A DNA stretch of 64,000 bases, taken from Homalodisca vitripennis. Taxonomy: Eukaryota > Arthropoda > Insecta > Hemiptera > Cicadellidae. Positions 11,741-23,018 of this stretch are shown here, piece after piece (the stretch's first letter is position 1; each line of letters starts with the position of its first letter). The translations under genes and the position numbers were made by a program. The notes under the pieces were generated by a model that did not search any database, was not told where the DNA came from, and saw only the letters and a program-made list of their open reading frames with translations. The DNA lies in the NCBI RefSeq assembly GCF_021130785.1, contig NC_060214.1:47181001-47245000 (forward strand), given 5' to 3'.

Positions 11741-13168
11741 TGTCTATCAATTGAGCAAACAAACAAAGGCAAACCCTGCTTATTGATTGGAAAGTTTAAG
11801 TACAGAGAGGTTTATGTCGCAAAGAATGGTGATGTCACTTGGCGGTGCCTTGCTAAACAGTGTGGTGCATCAGCTAAAACCAATGGTGATAGGACTCGAG
11901 TCATCGGCCTTGACGACGTCCACACTGGCAGCCATCCCGCCACGATGCGAACTGTCTCGCTTTCTTCAACGCCACCTCGCATCTCCTCGCCATCTGCTTC
12001 GCCAACGGCGTCTGGAGACCTTCCACTGTCCCCACTGGTTTCGCAACTAATGTCCAGGAAAGATACGCGTAATGCTTCTACGGAAACTGACGCATTGTTC
12101 CTTAACACCAAGGACGAACTTGTGAGTAAGGTTCAGAAGTTGACTGGAGTGCAGTCATCATTGGTCGACAAGATCCAATCGTTGACACTTGAGCTTGAGT
12201 CGACCAGGCAACAACTTACAGAAGCCCTGGGTCATTTGGCTGATGGGGCGTCCAGTGGCGTGACATCTCTGTCTGCAGCTGACGTGTCATCGGTTTCCTG
12301 TCAAACAGAGGAGTCCATCACACTTCACGTGCCATTAACCCCAAGTGAGAACTTAGCGGGGGTGGAGACTGTAATGGTTGCATGTCAAACTGATGAAGGT
12401 TTTCCTCTTGTTATTAGTCAACAGGAACTTGGTGACTCTGATACATCCATCGAAGCATGCCCTTCAGCTCCATTACCTCGAGATGACACTCCCGCGGTTG
12501 AAGTTGTGGCTGAGACGTCTAGTGACCGCTTTGTGGACACTCCTAGCTTAAGTAGTAATTTATTGGAAATGAGGCGTAATAAACGTAAGCTAACTGACGA
12601 TGAGGTGTGGGAGGGACTTAGGGTAATTGACAATGAGGGAGTGCTTGTTTTAATACCTTCAGTATGTCTTACGATTAGATTTGCAGGTAGCACCAACCCC
12701 ATTGTTGAGGCACTTGGGGACCTGCATAATACGAAGGTGGTACTTGCTCCAATTAGCAATTGTGCTTTAAATGCTAATTTTAACTCTGAAGGTACCCATT
12801 GGAGCCTGGTAATTATTGATGTTGTCAGGCAGGAGTTCCAACATATGGATTCCCTGCCAGGTCTTAATCATGAGCTTGCACTTGAGTTCTGTAAGAAAGT
12901 AAATAGTGTTTTGATGTTTCCTAGGTTTGTGTTCAAAAACCATAAATGTAAGAAACAGTTGGATGATTTCAGCTGTGGATACGAAGTTGTTAAAAATGCC
13001 AGGTCTCAGGCACAATATTATAGTTATAAAAGTAAGGTTGCCACTAATTCACACATTTTCAACAGAAACACATCACTTAATTTGCATACTAAAACACGAA
13101 GCAAGAAAAGAAATTATGTCAAAAATCAAAAGGTCGAAACCAAACAACACAGCAAACTCACAACTTGA
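11741..13168 (+). CDS. LINE ORF1: FLYWCH zinc finger, coiled coil and Ulp1-like protease
   Basis: The frame is open from 11,741 (after a TAA) to TGA at 13,166-13,168 with no ATG near the start, so the start is lost or lies in missing sequence. The N-terminus (NKGKPCLLIGKFKY, then WRCLAKQC, then VHTGSH) fits a FLYWCH finger with C-x4-C and H-x3-H ligands. A Ser/Thr-rich linker follows, then a probable coiled coil (DKIQSLTLELESTRQQL, about 12,160-12,215). The C-terminal part resembles Ulp1/SENP C48 proteases: THWSLVIID with His at 12,797, HMDS with Asp at 12,848, and KQLDDFSCG with Gln at 12,956 and Cys at 12,974, keeping the family's Q-x5-C spacing. I infer DNA or RNA binding plus deSUMOylase-like proteolysis. 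Activity and substrate are unknown. Confidence 0.75.
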   Translation, partial: CLSIEQTNKGKPCLLIGKFKYREVYVAKNGDVTWRCLAKQCGASAKTNGDRTRVIGLDDVHTGSHPATMRTVSLSSTPPRISSPSASPTASGDLPLSPLVSQLMSRKDTRNASTETDALFLNTKDELVSKVQKLTGVQSSLVDKIQSLTLELESTRQQLTEALGHLADGASSGVTSLSAADVSSVSCQTEESITLHVPLTPSENLAGVETVMVACQTDEGFPLVISQQELGDSDTSIEACPSAPLPRDDTPAVEVVAETSSDRFVDTPSLSSNLLEMRRNKRKLTDDEVWEGLRVIDNEGVLVLIPSVCLTIRFAGSTNPIVEALGDLHNTKVVLAPISNCALNANFNSEGTHWSLVIIDVVRQEFQHMDSLPGLNHELALEFCKKVNSVLMFPRFVFKNHKCKKQLDDFSCGYEVVKNARSQAQYYSYKSKVATNSHIFNRNTSLNLHTKTRSKKRNYVKNQKVETKQHSKLTT

Positions 13169-13173
13169 CCAAA

Positions 13174-13764
13174 ATGTCTTATAGTAATTGTACAAATACT
13201 CCTAAAAGTAAAAATTCAAGACGCAAAGTAGTGGTAGTTGGCGACAGCCATGTAAGAGACCTGGCTTGGTTGTTACAACCATTGTTACCTCAGTATAATG
13301 TCATGGTTCAATGTCACCCTGGAGCTCCATTGGTGTATGTTTTGGAGTCTCTTGTCTTGATGCGTGAGGAGTTGGGAGCGCAGGACACTGTGATTGTAAT
13401 GGGTGGAACCAATAACACTAGCTCTGACCACTGCTCACGTGTAAATGATAAACTAGTTTATATAATTAACAACTTCAAGTGTAAAATTGTTTTGACTGAG
13501 ATACCGTTGCTGTTTGGTGCCACTAAAACTAAGTTAAGTCAAATCAAAGCTTGTAATGGCACGATTTTTTCTCTTGCAACTCAATCCAGAGTACCGTTTT
13601 TGATTTTCAACCATCTTCTAGAGAAAAATCATTACGTAAGGAGCGGTCAGCACCTGAATTTATCTGGTAAGAGATTGTTGTGTACGCATTTGTATGCTCT
13701 GTTGTCTCATTATACAAAGTTCTCTCGAACTGACGAGCATCACTCACCAGCCTCTTTTTTATAG
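13174..13764 (+). CDS. LINE SGNH/GDSL hydrolase-like ORF
   Basis: About 196 codons starting at the ATG five bases after the previous stop. Block I is VVVVGDSHVRD with the nucleophile candidate Ser25. VIVMGGTNN gives the block III Asn (about residue 80). SGQHLNLSG gives the C-terminal His (about residue 160). These are the SGNH hydrolase hallmarks. Esterase domains of this fold are known in ORF1 of CR1 and some L2 LINEs, where they are thought to help retrotransposition. The frame ends right after a T6 run (13,755-13,760), while the next frame is open upstream from there. This and the endonuclease may therefore once have been one ORF, split by a single-base slip. Confidence 0.75.
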   Translation: MSYSNCTNTPKSKNSRRKVVVVGDSHVRDLAWLLQPLLPQYNVMVQCHPGAPLVYVLESLVLMREELGAQDTVIVMGGTNNTSSDHCSRVNDKLVYIINNFKCKIVLTEIPLLFGATKTKLSQIKACNGTIFSLATQSRVPFLIFNHLLEKNHYVRSGQHLNLSGKRLLCTHLYALLSHYTKFSRTDEHHSPASFL

Positions 13765-15560
13765 AATCAGACACCTTTTCTAATAATTGTAGTAAGAAGT
13801 CTATAACCTTGTTGCATCAAAATGTACAATCTGTTGCCTCAAAAATTGGGCCCATTGAAGCCATTCTCCACAGTAAAGATGTAGATATAGCTTGTTTAAC
13901 AGAGCATTGGCTAACCCCCGACAAGCGGAGTAGTTTGAATATACAGGGGTACTGGGTTGCTGATATTTACTGTAGACCTAACCTCGCTAGAGGTGGTGTT
14001 TGTACACTTGTCAGTAACAGATTCCCTCATCTCGTCTCAGACCGCCAGGTTATCTCTCACCTCAACTACGAGAAGCACTTTGAGTCCTCTGTTGTTGTTG
14101 TCCATGTTCTGAACTTGACATTACTGTCACTTTACAGATCTCCAGATGGCGACTGTGACGTTTTCATTGAGAGACTGGAGGAGGCTCTCGGAATACTTAT
14201 GAGAAGCAACAGGAATATTATCATATGCGGAGATTTTAATATTCATTTTTGGGAAGAAGCTGATAGGAAATTTGTTCAACTATTAGATGTTCTCAATAGT
14301 TTTTCACTGAAAATTCTTATTCGAGGAGTGACACGTCCTTGCTCTTCTGGTGGCTCGTGCATTGATAACGTCTTGACTAACATTGAGGTCGATCAGGTTT
14401 CAGCCGAAATACTTCCTACAGCCTTATCAGACCACGAAGCCCAGTTGTTCTCCGTCTCAGACACCTCTAGTTCGACTGGTAGCAGTCCGAAGATGGTAAA
14501 AGCGAGAAGGTTCTCCTCAATAAACGTTGATAGATTTTCTAGTCTTTTGCAACAGGTTAACTGGAACAAACATGTCTTCCCTGATGATGGGGAGGATATT
14601 GAGGTCCAATTTTCTTCTTTTATGGATGTTCTTGTACATATCTTTAATTTAGCATTTCCTCTTGTCACTCGCAAGGCCGAACGTAGAGTACGTCCTAAAT
14701 GGCTCACTGTTGGGGTCGTCAGGGCGAGGGAGGCGTTGAAGGATCTATATTTGCTCCAGCGCGATTTTCCATCGGCTTTCCATCGCAAGTTGTATAATAA
14801 AAGAAAATCTGAGTATCGAAAGCTTATCCAATCAGAGAAGAGCTTTGTGGCTAGGTCTCATATTGAGAATAGTGACAATACAGGAAAAGCGGTTTGGCAG
14901 ATTGTGGCTGAATATTCAGGGAAGTGCAAAAGTAACAAACGCATAAATGGTTTGATTGATAATGGCTTGTTGGTCTCAGAACCTAATTTGATAGCTGCAA
15001 GGTTTAATTCTCATTTCGTTAACGCTTGTAATCAGTTGGACCTTCAGAGCAAAATAACATCAACTGATTCGGGGTTGCCCAGCTCTCCAAATTCATCGAG
15101 CATTTTTTTTGCTCCTGCCTCGTACAGTGAAGTGTTGAGTGTGACTAAGGGTCTCAAGGCCAGCTCCTCTTCTGATGTATTTGATATGTCTCCATCCATT
15201 GTCAGGAGGGTTGCAGATTCACTCTCGTATCCCTTAACTGTCCTGTTTAATAATTCTATTGACCAGGGACTCTTTCCTTCTGCGTTAAAATCCGCCAAGG
15301 TCATTCCTGTCTTTAAGAAGGGAGATAGAACCTCAGTTAACCAATATCGCCCCATCTCAATACTTCCCACGTTGAGCAAAGTATTTGAACGATTAATTCA
15401 CAATAGACTGATTAATTTTCTTAACGAAAATTCCTTACTATCTCCTTCACAATTCGGGTTTCTTAAAGATAAATCAACCACTCACGCGATAAATGATTTC
15501 CTTAATACCGCCTTCTCTTCTGTTGACTCTGGCAGTGATACTGCGGGCATTTTTTTGTGA
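13765..15560 (+). CDS. LINE ORF2 part 1: APE endonuclease and start of reverse transcriptase
   Basis: The frame is open from before 13,765, with LLHQNVQSV beginning at 13,809. Endonuclease motifs in order are HQN, TEHW, SLYRSPDG, GDFNIHFW and ALSDHEAQ, the APE-type set of LINE endonucleases. After a linker the reverse transcriptase begins with IPVFKKGDR, QYRPISILPTLSKVFERL and PSQFGFLKDKSTTHAI. The frame ends at TGA (15,558-15,560) immediately after a T7 run (15,550-15,556). Removing one T restores the reading into the next frame, so this is a one-base insertion in an otherwise good ORF. Confidence 0.9.
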
Positions 15561-16659
15561 TCTTTCCCGTGCCTTTGACACCGTCAACCATCAACGTCTC
15601 CTGGACAAGATGGAAAGGTACGGTGTCAGAGGCATCCCTCCAGAGTGGTTTCGTTCCTATCTTTCTGGTCGCTCTCAGTTTGTCGAGATCACCAACAAAG
15701 GGGGTAGGGGTAGGTCTGCTCTCTTACCGGTCAAGGTTGGTGTGCCGCAAGGCTCAATTCTTGGCCCTCTTTTATTTAATATATACGTGAATGACCTTAA
15801 CTCATCTGTGAGGGGCCACTTGGTGCAATATGCGGACGACACCAGTGTACTTATTCAAGCTGACACAGCTCAATCTCTTTCCACCGAGCTGGCTTTTTCA
15901 CTCAAGAGTCTTAGTTCTTGGTTTTCTGCTAACTATTTATTTCTCAATCCTGAAAAAAAAACCTCAATAGTTCACTTTAGACCCCACAAGAATGAGAGTG
16001 CGTTAGTTACTCTCCTTGACAATATACCTATCGAGCATTCTTCAACGGTCTGCTTCCTGGGACTCCACATTGATTCCAGATTTGATTGGTCAAATCACAT
16101 CAGTCATGTCTGTCAAAGACTTGGTGCCAGCATTTACTCTTTAAGGTACCTAACAAGTTTTCTGTCTAGAGATACCGTTAGGCTAGTGTACTTTGGTTAC
16201 TTTGTGCCCATTTTAACATATGGATTGATTTTCTGGGGGACGGCTTCAGGTGGGTTGATCGGTAGGGTTTTTAAACTGCAGAAGAGGGCTGTTCGACTGA
16301 TGTGTGGTCTGGGTCATCGTGAGAGCTGTCGGGAGGTTTTCCCTAGGGAAAGCATAATGACATTGCCATCACTTTATATATATTCGGTTGCCACATTTAC
16401 ATTTAAGAACCTTCAATCCTTCCCATCATTTAACCACGTGTATTCTACAAGAAACAGAGATGCTCTAATCATTCCGCAACACCATAATAACACATTTAAA
16501 AAATCAATGTCATATATGGGCCCTAAAATCTTTAATGCTTTGCCTTCTAGTATCACAGCGTGCGAGACTGAGACGTCTTTTAAAAACAAATTAAAAAAAT
16601 ACCTAATAAGACAAGCATTCTACTCCATTAACGAACTGGTGAGCGGTGCTCCAGCCTAG
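15550..16659 (+). CDS. LINE ORF2 part 2: reverse transcriptase catalytic core and C-terminus
   Basis: Continues the reverse transcriptase in the +1 frame from the T7 run. FFCDLSRAFDTVNH carries the first catalytic Asp. GVPQGSILGPLLFNIYVND and QYADDTSVLI follow, the latter with the YADD pair at 15,829-15,840, then FLGLHIDSRFDWSNHI, then a C-terminal region (FKLQKRAVRLMCGLG) ending at TAG 16,657-16,659. No further stops occur, so all catalytic motifs are present. The only visible ORF2 lesion is the frameshift at the junction. A related but different subfamily is at 23,584-25,095. Confidence 0.92.
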   Translation, partial: FFCDLSRAFDTVNHQRLLDKMERYGVRGIPPEWFRSYLSGRSQFVEITNKGGRGRSALLPVKVGVPQGSILGPLLFNIYVNDLNSSVRGHLVQYADDTSVLIQADTAQSLSTELAFSLKSLSSWFSANYLFLNPEKKTSIVHFRPHKNESALVTLLDNIPIEHSSTVCFLGLHIDSRFDWSNHISHVCQRLGASIYSLRYLTSFLSRDTVRLVYFGYFVPILTYGLIFWGTASGGLIGRVFKLQKRAVRLMCGLGHRESCREVFPRESIMTLPSLYIYSVATFTFKNLQSFPSFNHVYSTRNRDALIIPQHHNNTFKKSMSYMGPKIFNALPSSITACETETSFKNKLKKYLIRQAFYSINELVSGAPA

Positions 16660-16821
16660 TGGACGATATAGATAAGATAGTTTGTAGTTTAAGTTGTAAT
16701 ATTTTATGTTTTAAACTGTTTTTAACTGTTATGTAAATGTGTGATGTTGTATTCTTCTGTTTAGTATTAATCGGTTTTATAATATCTGACCATGTTCCAT
16801 GCATGTCTCATGTCAATGAAC

Positions 16822-16850
16822 AATAAAGAATTTGATTTGATTTGATTTGA
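16822..16850 (+). terminator. LINE polyadenylation signal and (TTTGA)n tail
   Basis: AATAAA at 16,822-16,827 is followed by four TTTGA units. The truncated LINE at 23,584 ends in the same kind of tail on the opposite strand (CAAATCAAATCA), which links the two elements. Confidence 0.75.
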
Positions 16851-16854
16851 TTCA

Positions 16855-19800
16855 TACCATTTAGTACATAAAAATCTTATCTATTAGATTTACCAAAGAA
16901 CTTATTATTCATTATCGTACCTTATCACTAATAGAACTGAAAATTTAATTCTATTCGTCTGCGCAATATTTCGAGAAGAAACTGAAATTAGATATAAAAT
17001 AGAAATAGATTGATTTGAAATGTTTTAAGTGTAATTTATATACAATGTAAGAGTACGCCACACCGCGTAAAACATAACAGACATCGCCAAGGTTGCTAAC
17101 AAAATTTAAAATCTATACATCTGTACCATTTCATTGATATTCTGCGGACAGATAGACAGAAAAATAAATATACAAAAAAATGTTTACATCCCCCAGCAGA
17201 CGAAAGAGACATTGCGTCTCTCTACTGAGAGGATTCAATGACGCTCAACCAATTCCCACAATCATAGTTGTCTTCCCACATGATACATTCACTTCTTTGT
17301 TCAGTAACTTAGGCTTTATAGCAGTGATCGAAAAACAAAAGGTGTTGTAAGCTATCGAGGATATTGCAACACAAGTGAGCGCTGCAGTCAAATTTTGTCA
17401 CTCGATAACATGGACTCCATACTATTTTACTTTCTTTTTATTCTATAAATAAAAATACCACTTTTTAAAATCTAATATGATTTTACACAAATTTTTTATA
17501 AGTTTAGTTACCCTATTTTACCATTGGCATCTTGGTTATCCATAAGAATATTCAAAAAGTAATCTCTAACTTTCAGCCAAATCCCATGGGTTGACAGGCA
17601 CCATCATTGCATTCAGAGCTGCTAATTTAGATGAGAAGCTTCATAAAAACTTTTAACTGTTATGGCAGTTCATTTTATAGATATCATGTAGACATATAGA
17701 TAGACATACATTAAATTTGTCAGCCCTTCATGTACCTTCAACGTACTTCGCTAACTTTCAACCAACAAGAACATAAAATACGATATAAAATGTCCCAGTT
17801 TTTGATGTGTCAGTTGTTCTAAAGGTGTATAATTAACCTATATTGAAATTAAAATGTTCATAAACTCTAGCAAAATATTTCATCGAGAAGTTAATATTGT
17901 TCTACAACCACTTTGTAAAACATTTTAATATAATGATGGCATTTCATAAGAAACAGAAACGATACTTTAGCATTTACCAAAAGGAATTTAATCTGGCGCA
18001 ATATTTATTCAGTGCAAATAATCTTTCTTCGACAAATTACAAAACGATCTTTCATTTGAGGAAGGCAAATTTTTAACTTCACAATCGATAATGAACAAGG
18101 ATATCGTTATCTCCAAAATAATATTAGATTTTTTTCTGTGGCTGCTTAATTTCGTCTGGAGACAGCACTATACTGTTACTTTTTTAACCTTTTTACAATA
18201 TGAATTTGTTCCTGGTAACATAGTTTTTCTGTTTTTTAAATATACTTTTTCATATGGTTCATAAGTTAGTACATATGTTACAATAAAGCGACTATCTTTT
18301 ATAGTTTTATTATGGTGACATACTTATGTAAGTTTCCATATTTCAATAATGATTTTGAACGATACTGACATGAAAGCCATAACGCGTATACGGTATTACT
18401 TTTTTCGTATATCTATTATTATGTATGTTGTATTTATTTACTACACAAACCAATAGCATGTCTCTCACCATTGGTTGAATCTAAATTATTATCAATTGAG
18501 AGCTACATAAATATTTTATTCGTGACAGTTTATGACCTTGTTGGTTGTAATCAGATCTAAATAATAGCTGATGATAACAATTAATTACAAAAATCTTTCT
18601 GTATATACATAAGGTTTAGTTTAATCGAGTGATTTGTTTTTTATTCACAGAAACACATCATTAGTTAGGAAAAAATTAAACATATCATTTCATAGATTAT
18701 ATTTAATTCAAAACATAATTTAACTCGTGACCTGTAAACTATCATGTACTTACTGTGAAACTCTCACATTATTAACTTCAGGAATGTATTTTAACTGGAT
18801 TACAAAATAGACTAAATTTCCAACTCGAAATAATTAAAATACCATTTAAATTCAATTAAATAATTTTATTTATTCAATGAATTTAATAATTTCCAACAAA
18901 AATATTGCGTTTCTGAGTAAAATCAGTCAGATATATGACATATAACGATTGAAAACTTCCGAAGTTTTATTGCGTCCAAATGATCAAAGAAAGAACTGGT
19001 ATTTATTTTAATATCTTTGTAGGAAATGCGGTTTAATTTAGACTGTGTTCCATGTTCATGTGCAGTAAAACAGTATGAAGTAAATATAAAGAATATTTCA
19101 CTGGTTTATATTTTAATATTGTATAGTAATGATGTTATATCGTGCAATAACGCTTCTAATAACGTTTCTAGCAGAAGGTGATCATTGTCCTCGATATAGG
19201 AGCGTTAAAAACTAATCTTGTTACACAACAGAATCTGTCACTAACTTTGATGTACAAACAAGATTCAATATCAGTACATTGACTCGTGAGAGAAGTGAGC
19301 TCGATAACTTTATAATCGACAATTTCTCTCAACATTTATTCATCACACATTGAAGTATTTAACAAAAATTTGAGTTTTCCTTTAACCTTAAAAACGAGTT
19401 CATGATTGTGAAAACTTGTATATTAAATAAAAGTTTTTTTATAGAAAATTTTTGTCTCTTCTAACCAAAAAATGTAATTTTTCGAAATTGTATGTAAGTA
19501 TTTAAGGGTATAATTCTCATTGATATATCTCATAGTAGTACAAATAGTCACTTATACCTAATATCACATGTTAATGTTTTTCTTCTAATTCAGTGCTTTT
19601 TTATCATAGAATATACTTCAGCTCCGTAATTGCAACTAATAGAATGAAAGACAGTTACAAGTTTAAAATCTCCTTCCATTTCTGAACTTATTCAAAATAG
19701 CCTTTTTACTAATACTAGCACAAACATATTTTGCGATTTATAGCATCGTTCTTTAAGAAATATATCTTATACATGTTTCATTATTATAAAAGTTGTATTA

Positions 19801-21620
19801 CTAAATTTTATATACAGGCATAATTTTGCCATAAAGGCAAACAATAACATGGAATTTTCGCTATTGTAAGAAGACATGACGTTCAGATTGGTCAATAGTC
19901 AAAGATTAAATCGGATTTTATGCTAATGTGAAAACATCTTGTACACCAGATATCCAGATCTATGTCCATACAAAGAAAGAATAATTCGTCTTTAAACTTC
20001 AGCAAAAAAGAGAAAAGCTCAAACTTGGGTGTTTCATGTTTCCCAATACTTAACTGCAAATAAATCAGAATAAGACTGCTATAAGCTGTTAGGCCAAACT
20101 TCTGAACATTTATCTTAAATTTTTATACATTTAACCTGTTATAAGTGATTTACCAATCAAATGGTAAATTATTAAGTTTATTCTTAGTAACCATAAAAGG
20201 TTTTATGATCATTTTCAATAACATTTAGCTTATCCGACTCTATCGGAATATTGCCTTTCATATCGCTATTTACTTTACGAGAGTCACGAGGTTTATGACG
20301 AAAGCTATGAACAGTTTATGTTTGCCGGATTCTAGCTGAAAATATAAAGCAGAGGTTCTATAAGTATTTTTATAGAATATCAATTTAGTAAATAAACAGT
20401 ATAAAGTTTGCTTATGAATAATAATATATTCACACAAATGTATCATCTGAGTCTCATGTTTAGGTTAAACCTGGTAAAAATGCACATAATTATTATATTA
20501 GTTTTAATTAAGTAGCTTTAATCTGACAAATCGATTTTGTAATCGCCAGCATGTAAGTTATATAGATTTATTGTGAAGAAGATCTGATTTTATTTTAGTC
20601 ACTGACTCTGTAGAATTTATCTACAAGTTAGTAGCACATCACATGACGTGTTGTGTATCAGGCTTCGCTGAGGCTGTATACAATAATCTATAGATTATTT
20701 CATTCTCGAGGTACCGAAGAGATTGGTAGACATACCGATAATGATACAGAAAACAAATTACTACATAGTAACGCAGACAAAAGAGAAATTGTACTAACCT
20801 ACTTAGTGCTAAGCTGTAATGACGATCAACCAAATTCTATGGTTTGACATGTACCATTATGTAACTCGATATTTTTATCGCTGCAGAAGTGGATTTTCAT
20901 GTAAAAAATAAAAACTATAGATGAACTCTTTCTCGTAATATCTTGCCATATGATAGGAGCCCATTTTTGTTCATTGAGTTAGGTGTCATACCAATGTTTA
21001 AATAATAAGAGATCCGGTGATGTAGGGAAGGTACTGCATCAAAAGAGTGCACTGAAATAGTATGTTATAAATGTCATTTAACATTGAATTTCCGCTCTAT
21101 TATTTTTTTACTTTTTACTGTACGAATTAGATACATGTGTTAATATCTCACATATTAAAATCTTATGTCACTGTACTCAAGTGGTTTACATTAATTTATT
21201 CTGCTGTTTTCTCGTTGCCGTTTTGGTGACACTTAATACAAACGTAAATATATTATGCTGAAGCTCAGCTAAATTACATGAAGTGACAGGCACCATCATT
21301 GAATTCAGTGTTACTTGTATAGGAATGAAGCTTCATACAAAATTTCGTAAGAAGGGTGATAATGACGAATATGGCCCGGGAACTTCTTGACCTAACTTCT
21401 AACCAGAAACTCCTAGGATCTATGGAATTTGTCTAGCAACCTTATTTAGGTAATTCACACATGACATAAGCTCATTCCTAATCCCCGGAATTACTCATAA
21501 TATAGCAACGGAAAATGAAATCTTTTTATGTTAGTCGATTCCAGAAGCTAGGAAGTTTCAAAGGCTGTGAGCTACCTTTTACCCAAAAACTCTCGTAAAA
21601 AGGGTGATAATGACAAATAT
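16855..21620. other. Outer arm A sequence, no gene; recurrent diverged motif
   Basis: No coding region. Diverged copies of a motif (in reverse, about CAATGACGCTCA.CCAAATCCCATGG...TGACAGGCACCATCATTG) occur near 17,230, 17,580-17,620, 20,815-20,865 and 21,262-21,306. They often adjoin a block like TCTGTC..GCACGATATCTCGA. They suggest an old, multiply duplicated repeat unit that makes up much of the arm. Counterparts are in arm B. Confidence 0.5.
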
Positions 21621-21683
21621 GGCCCGGGAACTTATTAAATCAGGAGCCTTCTCAAAGCCAGAAGCCAGGAGTTCTCAGAGGTT

Positions 21684-21941
21684 TTGTTTCAAAAGACTAT
21701 AATCCTATATTTGACCTATATTTTTATTAATTTATTTGGAATCCTGGAGAATATAAGCATCTACTTGTTAGCCATTCCATTAGCGGTACACAAGTGTTGT
21801 GCTTGTATATCTGTTTTTGCTTCGCCCATACCAAGTAATTACATTTTTACTGATAGTAACGCAAGTGCAGTTACCACCACGCTGAATCAAAGTGTCTTGT
21901 ACAGTAGTATGTACTCAAGTATATACCGAGCATCTCTTTAA
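21684..21941 (+). CDS. Unrecognised 85-codon ORF, arm A copy
   Basis: ATG to TAA with a hydrophobic N-terminal half (IILYLTYIFINLFGIL, then IYLLAIPLAV) and a polar Ser/Thr-rich C-terminal half (SNASAVTTTLNQS), so a signal or membrane segment is possible. The arm B copy (34,826-35,083) is also open. By direct comparison the pair differs at 6 of 258 bases, with 5 of the changes altering an amino acid. That argues against strong protein constraint even though this stretch is more alike than neighbouring arm DNA. I recognise no family. It may be a chance ORF. Confidence 0.25.
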   Translation: MFQKTIILYLTYIFINLFGILENISIYLLAIPLAVHKCCACISVFASPIPSNYIFTDSNASAVTTTLNQSVLYSSMYSSIYRASL

Positions 21942-23018
21942 ATACACGATGCCTTGTATTTATTTCTAGACTAAATATAACCTTATAACTAAATTAGTTT
22001 TAAAAGGTTCACTGATGATCGGATAGAACCAATTATTCAATAAAAGTAAATACCTTGAGTAGCACTCTACCGGGAAAGTATCATTACCTTAATTTTTTTA
22101 TATTTTAGATGTATGAGATCAGAAAAATGCTGTAATCATAGTTATCAAAACAAGTTAAATTCAATTTAATTTCAGTTATTTATATGTTTTAGAACTGTTA
22201 AGTTTTATTTTGCTTAAGGATTTAATGCATTCGTTTGATTTTTGAAAATTTGTTAAATAGAGATCCAAAATCCAGTTTATTCACCAACGAGAAAACAGAA
22301 TATTTCTCTGAAATATTTAAACAGAAACTAGACACGACAAACAAAGTACTTATACACCAATTGTAACATCCAACGCTGTGCAATATTCTGTGGAACAATA
22401 ATATCATTCAATACATTGAAGTTTCTGGAATAATGGGATCGTTCATTGACTACAAACATCACTGCTCTAGATCTGCCAACTAGACCTTTTCATTGTATGT
22501 CGTTATGTGATTCAATAGGATTTGCTCGTGGTTTGAATGGATTCTCAATTGGTTCCTCTGAGCAACTGACTGAATGTTTCCGAAGTCTATCAGTTGAGAA
22601 GCGGTAAACATTTATTTCTGTCTTTTGTCCGCACGATATCTCAAAATCGATAAGACTTCAAACTTTTCCATGAAGCTTTGTTTATATACAAGGTAAATCG
22701 AGATTCATGATAGTGCATGTTACTCCACAGGATTAGGCTGAGCAGCAGTGAATATGTTTACTCGTATTATAAGTAACCACGATGACAAATTGAAAACCGC
22801 AGAGTAAATTAATTTTTAAACAGAATCAACGCATTCAAATACAGTTTTAACATTCGATATGTGGTGAATTTGTTGATAAGACATTCTTTTCACTCTATAT
22901 CGCCTTCAACACTCAGTTGCATCAGTTTATTTGTATATAGACAAGGCAGACTTTGACTAAAGTGCATCTCACTCCATAGGATGTGTCTGGGCGTTATCAA
23001 AGCCTATATTAGGAAGTG

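Larger units (their letters stand above)
11686..16850 (+). mobile_element. Near-complete non-LTR retrotransposon (CR1/L2-like) with protease ORF
   Basis: A 5.2-kb LINE inserted in arm A. Sequence on both sides aligns with an uninterrupted stretch of arm B near 41,934-41,985, so the insertion site is known. ATTCA at 11,681-11,685 and again at 16,850-16,854 is a likely short target duplication. Gene order is a FLYWCH/Ulp1-like ORF, an SGNH hydrolase ORF, then endonuclease-reverse transcriptase. The end has AATAAA (16,822) and a (TTTGA)n tail (16,831-16,850), as in CR1/L2/RTE-like LINEs with microsatellite tails. There is little 5' leader and no in-frame ATG for the first ORF, so a small 5' truncation is possible. 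Confidence 0.9.

Noticed and set aside
11812..12111. Minus-strand ORF of 99 codons
   Set aside because: It is the antisense shadow of the LINE FLYWCH/Ulp1 ORF. The same applies to ORFs at 12,418-12,759, 14,393-14,788 and 15,044-15,379.
20639..20847. Overlapping ORFs on opposite strands in arm A
   Set aside because: The reading frames are not preserved in arm B and the protein text has no features.
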